Assembly: GCA_023105745.1 (NCBI GenBank) | Contig: JALGQZ010000003.1 | Span: 44,168,185-44,232,184 of the forward strand | Direction: 5' to 3' | DNA: 64,000 nt | Source of the DNA: Austropuccinia psidii | Lineage: Eukaryota; Basidiomycota; Pucciniomycetes; Pucciniales; Sphaerophragmiaceae | In this document: positions 58,402-64,000 of the stretch, piece by piece | How positions within the stretch are numbered: the first letter of the stretch is position 1 | How the letters are laid out: the number at the start of each line of letters is the position of its first letter | Program-made: the position numbers and the translations under genes | Notes under the pieces: generated by a model | Databases searched by the model: none | The model's input: only the letters and a program-made list of their open reading frames with translations | What the model was told of the DNA's origin: nothing

Positions 58402-61400
58402 TTTATGGGTGTGAAGGTGGTACTGAGGACATTATAGTTTCAGATATTGAGTATGAAATAGAAATAAAACATGAAAAGAAGGGTGGAGTCAGCAGAAAAA
58501 GAAAATTATTGAGAAAAATAATAAGAGAAATAAGACACAGAATACAAAAGAAGATTGATGGAGAAAAGATGAAAAGAGAAACCTGTGTGTCCTGCCTGAT
58601 GCTGGAATATCTGGGAATTTAGGGACTGGGGTAAAAATTAAAATAAATATATGCTTGGGATTGGAGCCAGGACAGGATACGGCTATGGCCAATGTGGGAA
58701 AAATACATGGTGACCACCCTTAGTTAAACCAGAGCATTGGTGATTACATAAGGCATTCCACAATCACTTCAGTACACAACAGGCCATAAAAGCTGATGCT
58801 GATAATAGGATAAGGCCTTTTGTAAAAAAGGCTACTGAATGAAGTCGCACTAAAGCTTATACTAACTACAATAAAGCCCATAGTGCTCAAAATGTTCGGA
58901 GGAATTATTTCAAGGTGGGCTCCACATACCCTGGGAATCAAGCTATTTCAGTGAAGATATTCCTTGAGTGGCTCATTATGAATAATTTTGAGTGGAAAAG
59001 AATGGTGAAAAGACAAAATAAAGGAATATTTAGGATATTTGGTTTCAATTCTGGTGATTTTTGACAGGATTGTTACAAGTGAAAAGGGAGTTCACCTCAT
59101 CAGGAGATCACATCCCCTTTCAGAAATTCTGCACAGCAAATATCAGCTGATGACGAATAGTAATACCTGAACGATGAGAAATTTATAAATTTTGGTTTGT
59201 TGAAACTCCTTGTCGAATAAATAAATTTTATTTTTTGAAAGGAATCCTTTTGGAGGCTTGCTTGAATTAAATATGAATATGAAAAAATAAGTCTTAACTT
59301 GAGGAATTTGTATTCTTGAGTTTTCTTACGACCTGAAAGTCTTTCCCTTGAGCTTGGGGAAATTAATTTGAGGCAAAAAAAGAAGTAAACACCATAATTT
59401 GAGAATATTTCCTCAAATTTGTAGAGAGTATAAAATTCCTTTTTTGACACTCTAGCGGCTTTTATAAATATTACTCTCCTGGATAAAGCCAAGATATTTG
59501 AAGATTTTATAAGATTAATAAAAGTCAACTTAAACTACCATGTGAATAAAATTGAGTAAAATTGGTAATATTTATTGTAAATAATCTATCCTGGCTAAAA
59601 CATCTCAGCAGAAGCCTTCCTAATGCATACAACTATTTGGAAATTGATACAAGGAAAATAAGAAAAAATATCAGGACTAAACCATAAAATCTGTTGATGT
59701 ACGAAATTCAACATGGGGTATACTTGGAAAGCCTTTACTAGATTACCCAAAAAAAGATGGGAGTTTTAAGCAATAATGATGCAAATCTTAGTTAGATAAT
59801 CAGCGGAGGAAACGCCTAAAGGTTGAATCTCAGAAAATTTGATACAGAAAGACAACTGAGTTGATTTAGTATTGAAATTTGGGATTTAATTATACTGAGT
59901 TATTAGTTCATTTTTTTGTGTATACTTTTTCAGGATGGACTTCTTTCCGAGACTTAATAACTTGACTCTATATTCATCAAACAACTCATTTCATTCAAAA
60001 TTAAAAAGATTGATATTCTCTTTAGATTTTTAGCTTTAATGAATTTTGAATTAGTTCTTAAGTAGCACCAAAAATACTCTGTATTTAATCAAGCTTGTTC
60101 TTGTAAGATATGCTGTCATTAACTTCAGATTTTGTTATCTTTTATTTTAATATCCTTCAATAAAAATACATTTACTTCTTTATCCCAAGGAATTTCAGTT
60201 TGCAAATTTTTTCTTAAGAGCTGAAGTATTTTTTTATTGTATTATGATTTTATTGAATTGAATTTTTCCTCTTTCCTTTTTCATATAATGAATAATTAAG
60301 CTTTCTTAAGTTTGAGACAGTTTCAATTTCTTATTTGATGGTGAAGATACTTTTTCATATTTATACACTTGAGTGGTAAGGACAATTTTCAGGGGTAATG
60401 AGAATATTATATAAAGTAGAAAAGATTTTCGGGCTTCTTTATTGTTTTGAATCTAAATGATTCATTGGATCAATTCTCTTCAAATTTTTCTTGAACTTGA
60501 TAAAAACTCCTTACCGAATATAAATTTTTTCTAAGTCACAGTGGGGATTTCTTCTCATGGAGGAATTTCTCTGAGAATTTTTAATTAAACTTCTTTTTGA
60601 GATGCACTATGTTATGTCTCTTAATCTCAAATAAATCAGATAATGCTTTTATTATTCATCTAACAACCGCTTTTGAACCTATTCTTTGAGATTTTATCCT
60701 TTATGTAGGGTTTGGTTAGCAGAGCTCAAAAGAGAAAAATTTGAATAAAAATATTAAAAAATATATAATTTTATGCATAGGACTTTTGTGTGAAAGACTT
60801 TTCAAAAAATTGAAAAATTGTGGAGTTATATTAAAATCGGCATAAGTCTTAGTGATTGAAAATAAATTCTAAAAATATTTATTCCTCTGCGAATATATGT
60901 TTGGATTAGCAATGCTTTTAAAATCCATCTTTTTCGAAGTTATGATCTGGATATTTTAAATGTTTTATAAGAAATTTATATGAAAATAATTGAAAATAGA
61001 TTATTAAGCCAACATAAAGAATGAAATTTAATATAAGAAGCTTAATGACTCTTCTTGAAATGAATATATCTCAATTTTGAATAATTTGAAGCTACTCCGT
61101 GATTACATATTTTTGATATGGATGGATTTATAAAGCCATCCAGTTCCATTTTCTGAATTGAATAAATATCAGCCCATCAGAGGAAAGTTGATTATTAGTA
61201 TTTATTACTAAATATAAGCATATTTCAAGTAATTTTTTCCTCATTCAATACCAAAAAATATTTGAATGAATTTTAGTATTACTAATTCATTAGCTACCAG
61301 TTCCATTTATTCAAGAAATTGAGCTTCTAAATATATATATAAAGCTCAAAAGAGATTTGAAGTAAATATGCCTTCTGTTTGGAGTCATTTTCATGTTAAA

Positions 61401-63250
61401 ATCCTCCTTTCAGGACACTAAGGTGTGCTCTTATTTGAAATCACAGGGAGATGTTTTAGCTTATTTTCTTAAAGTAGAATTGGGTTATCAATGGAAATTT
61501 TAAAGGAAAAAATACATATTTATTCTAAAGGTATCAATCCTAAACTTTACCTATTGACAAAATAAATAAAGTAAGTTTTCAAGGAAATTGATATATCCTT
61601 ATATCAGTGAAATGAAAAGAAAATTGGTTGATAAATTGGCTAAGAACAGTATTCTTCATGAGAAATTAAGATCTGGTTAACTATAAAAAATACAACTTAG
61701 CTTACTTTAAAATGTAAAAATAATTCTCATGAGGAAAACTGTGGTTCTAGATTTTTATCATATTTTTATCATATTTTAAAAATTAAAGGTAAACTTTTTG
61801 GGAAAAACAGTGGCTATATAGAAATAAATTCACTTTCTTGGAAGAATTTCTTAAAAATATTATAGTGATAGACTTTCTCAAAATAAAAAACTATTAAGAA
61901 AGCTTTCAAGTCAACCTAATTTTTAGAAACACAAACATGATATTTCCTAAGCTTTTGGTTATATCAATAATAATAACAATGAACACCATTATTTTCACTT
62001 TTACAAAGAATGAAGGATTATATATGCTAAAAACCAATTCTCTCGATTTAATAAAATATGGAAAGTAAGCTTGAATGGTATTGAAGCTTCTAACAATATC
62101 TTTTACAAAAATTCGTTAAAAAATCTCTAATAATTAATTAATCGATATGTGAGCTACATTTCTATATTTAATCAAATGTTAATATGAGGAGAGGGAATAT
62201 AATAAGTGTATCATGTGAAAGGGAATTTTATTTCATTAAAGGTAAAAATAATTTTCAAGGTAAAAACTATTTGGAAATAAGGATTTGTAGGGGTTGAGAA
62301 GGGAAAAGAGTGGAAAATTAGTATCTTGAAGCTGAAATAATACTATGGAAAATTATTGTTTCCCAAGAATTAACAATTTAATTAAAGATACCCTGAAAGA
62401 GATATTTAAGATCATATTTCTATTGGAATAATGAAGAAAAGTACTGTGAGAAATTAGTGTGGAAAGAGAGTCTCTAAAAAGCATTATAAAGAGAAGTAAA
62501 ACCCAAAATTACCTGAGTGGATGAAGAGAATCAATAAAACAATTTTCAGTCACAAAATATGTGTAAGGTGTGGATATGAAACTTTGATTAAAAATCAAGT
62601 ACTTTTCCTGTCCTCAAAATTTGTATAAGGTAAAAATCAATTAAAAATAGTAGAAAATATTATTTTTAAGAGAAAACATGCCAATTTTATTGCTTATAGC
62701 TTTATTAGTATAAAGCAATAATATTCTAAAGATTTATTGTTTTACCAACAATAAAAATTTATCCCAAAAATACTCTACAAGAGATATTTAAGGCTACAAA
62801 AGAAATTTCTTCAAGAGCAATTTCAATTGGAATTAATTGAGAAAAGAACTGCAAACAATTAATTAAAGAACAAAGTCTTTCAAAAGAATTTTAAAGATAA
62901 AATACGCCCAAAATTGACCAGAGTGAATTTGGAAACAAAGTGACAAAGTTTACAGTGATGAAAGATGCTTTAATTGACTTTTGGGGTGGTTCAGGGGTAA
63001 AAATGATTATAAGAGTTACAAACAATGGTTATAATTATTTTTTCACGTGGCTAAAAGGATTAAAGTGATTTAAAAATGGTGGTTGGAATCTTTTATTGAT
63101 TGGTTTAACAGTGTTTAAACTAATTATAAAAGGAAAAGATTCTAACATGAAGAGAAAAGTGGGGCAAAGAAGACATTCTTTTATAGCCATCAATTCTCTT
63201 ATTCCAAAGGTAGAATTTACTCTTTTCAGTCGTGAAAAACAGTCTGACAA
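58402..63250. other. AT-rich DNA without recognisable genes
   Basis: 58402-58740 may include the 5' end of the hAT element. Beyond it I see only AT-rich sequence, short chance openings and homopolymer runs. Confidence 0.5.
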
Positions 63251-64000
63251 CAGAAAAGCCAATTATGGCATCATTGAACCCTGGTTTAGACCAAAAAGGG
63301 CTGGTTTAAGCCATTTTTAGCCATTTTAGACCCTTAAATCAGCCATTACTATAGCAATACCTGGTCTAGAGCCTTCAAAACATGTCAGGATGTGTGTAAG
63401 AGGCGTATAAGCCAGTTAAAACTGCTTTTACCATGATTGCCTTATCTTAAGGATAGTTTTACCCTCATGGCAAGAGCTAAAACTACCCCAGTTGGTATCA
63501 AAACCTCATCATAAATTGAGTCCACAGACCCTGTAACTCAATTCCAGGCCAAAAGTGATGAACTTTTGCATGAATTTTGACACCAAATGCCTGTCAGAAA
63601 GGATTTTGGGGGTCTAGCTCCCCTTGAGAGCTGGAGTTCCTTTTCCCCCCCAAATTTAATTTTTCCAATTTATTTTTCCTTTAATTCCTCATCATGTATT
63701 ATACTTATAATTTACATATGTAATTCAATTGAATTCTAAAGTAAAATACAGTAATAATTGATACCTCATATGTAAATCAAAGTTCACTTATGTAATACAT
63801 GCGCACATTTTGACATTTCAATTGAATTCAATTGAAAATACTTTTCAATTCCTCATAACTTCTAAACTAAACACAACACCTCAACTTTAACAAAAAAATT
63901 GATGGTTAACACCACATGTGGTGTGAGTTAAAATAAAGTTTTGAGGATTTTCAAATTTTGTATTGAAAATACTAAAAACTTAATTTAAGCTTATTTAGAG
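63251..64000. other. Less AT-rich block, possible repeat edge
   Basis: From about 63270 to 63660 the composition shifts (TTTTGGGGGTCTAGCTCCCC and similar), resembling the inner parts of the LTR elements seen elsewhere, but no boundary or protein could be shown. Further on is a 22-bp perfect palindrome centred on GAATTC (63816-63837). Confidence 0.3.
63816..63837. repeat. 22-bp perfect palindrome
   Basis: The half-site TTTCAATTGAA is followed directly by its reverse complement, centred on GAATTC. It is AT-rich, so chance is possible; a related CAATTGAATTC occurs about 90 bp earlier. Confidence 0.6.

Noticed and set aside
1..64000. CRISPR arrays, rRNA, tRNA, bacterial-type operons or phage genes
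   Set aside because: None seen. Introns, LTR elements and separase all point to a eukaryotic (fungal) nuclear contig.

Overview
The window reads as nuclear DNA of a rust fungus (Basidiomycota, Pucciniales). It is very AT-rich, packed with LTR retrotransposons, and carries one host gene with many 51-89 nt introns. The gag and pol proteins resemble, from memory and unverified, repeat families I associate with Austropuccinia psidii (myrtle rust). No tRNA, rRNA or CRISPR array was seen.

Layout: 1-6832 is a decayed Ty3/Gypsy element (family A, plus strand), cut by the window edge, ending in its 3' LTR (4943-6832). It sits inside an older Gypsy chromovirus copy (family B), whose remains continue from 6833 to about 10345. 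10388-13864 holds a broken rust multicopy ORF (minus strand) split by about 2.6 kb that contains a ~300 bp tandem repeat (11395-12720). 14460-17420 shows an internal-LTR-internal-LTR arrangement of a third, family-B-related LTR element. 17420-23600 is AT-rich DNA with nothing recognisable.

23628-31276 (minus) is the host gene: separase (ESP1/Cut1). I resolved 14 exons that join in frame to a protein of about 2253 residues with the catalytic His and Cys in place. It is the only clear single-copy gene here and lies in an island of higher GC.

31654-36395 is a Ty1/Copia element (minus) with target duplication TACGG, inserted 378 bp upstream of the separase start codon. Its LTRs are almost identical, yet its polyprotein is broken. 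36396-58700 is a three-level nest. A hAT DNA transposon (minus) is split by a Gypsy family A element (37100-56795, minus, LTRs 37100-38996 and 54872-56795). That element is in turn split by a Gypsy family B chromovirus (44317-53755, plus, LTRs 44317-45760 and 52358-53755, target duplication GGAGC). Reading frames rejoin across both insertion points. The family B element shows a 14-nt self-priming signature like that of Tf1. 58700-64000 is AT-rich DNA without recognisable genes.

The transposons form the repeat-rich compartment around a cell-cycle gene. LTR divergence and nesting give a relative order: hAT first, then family A, then family B, with Copia the most recent. The left end shows the reverse nesting (A inside B), so both Gypsy families were active over overlapping periods.
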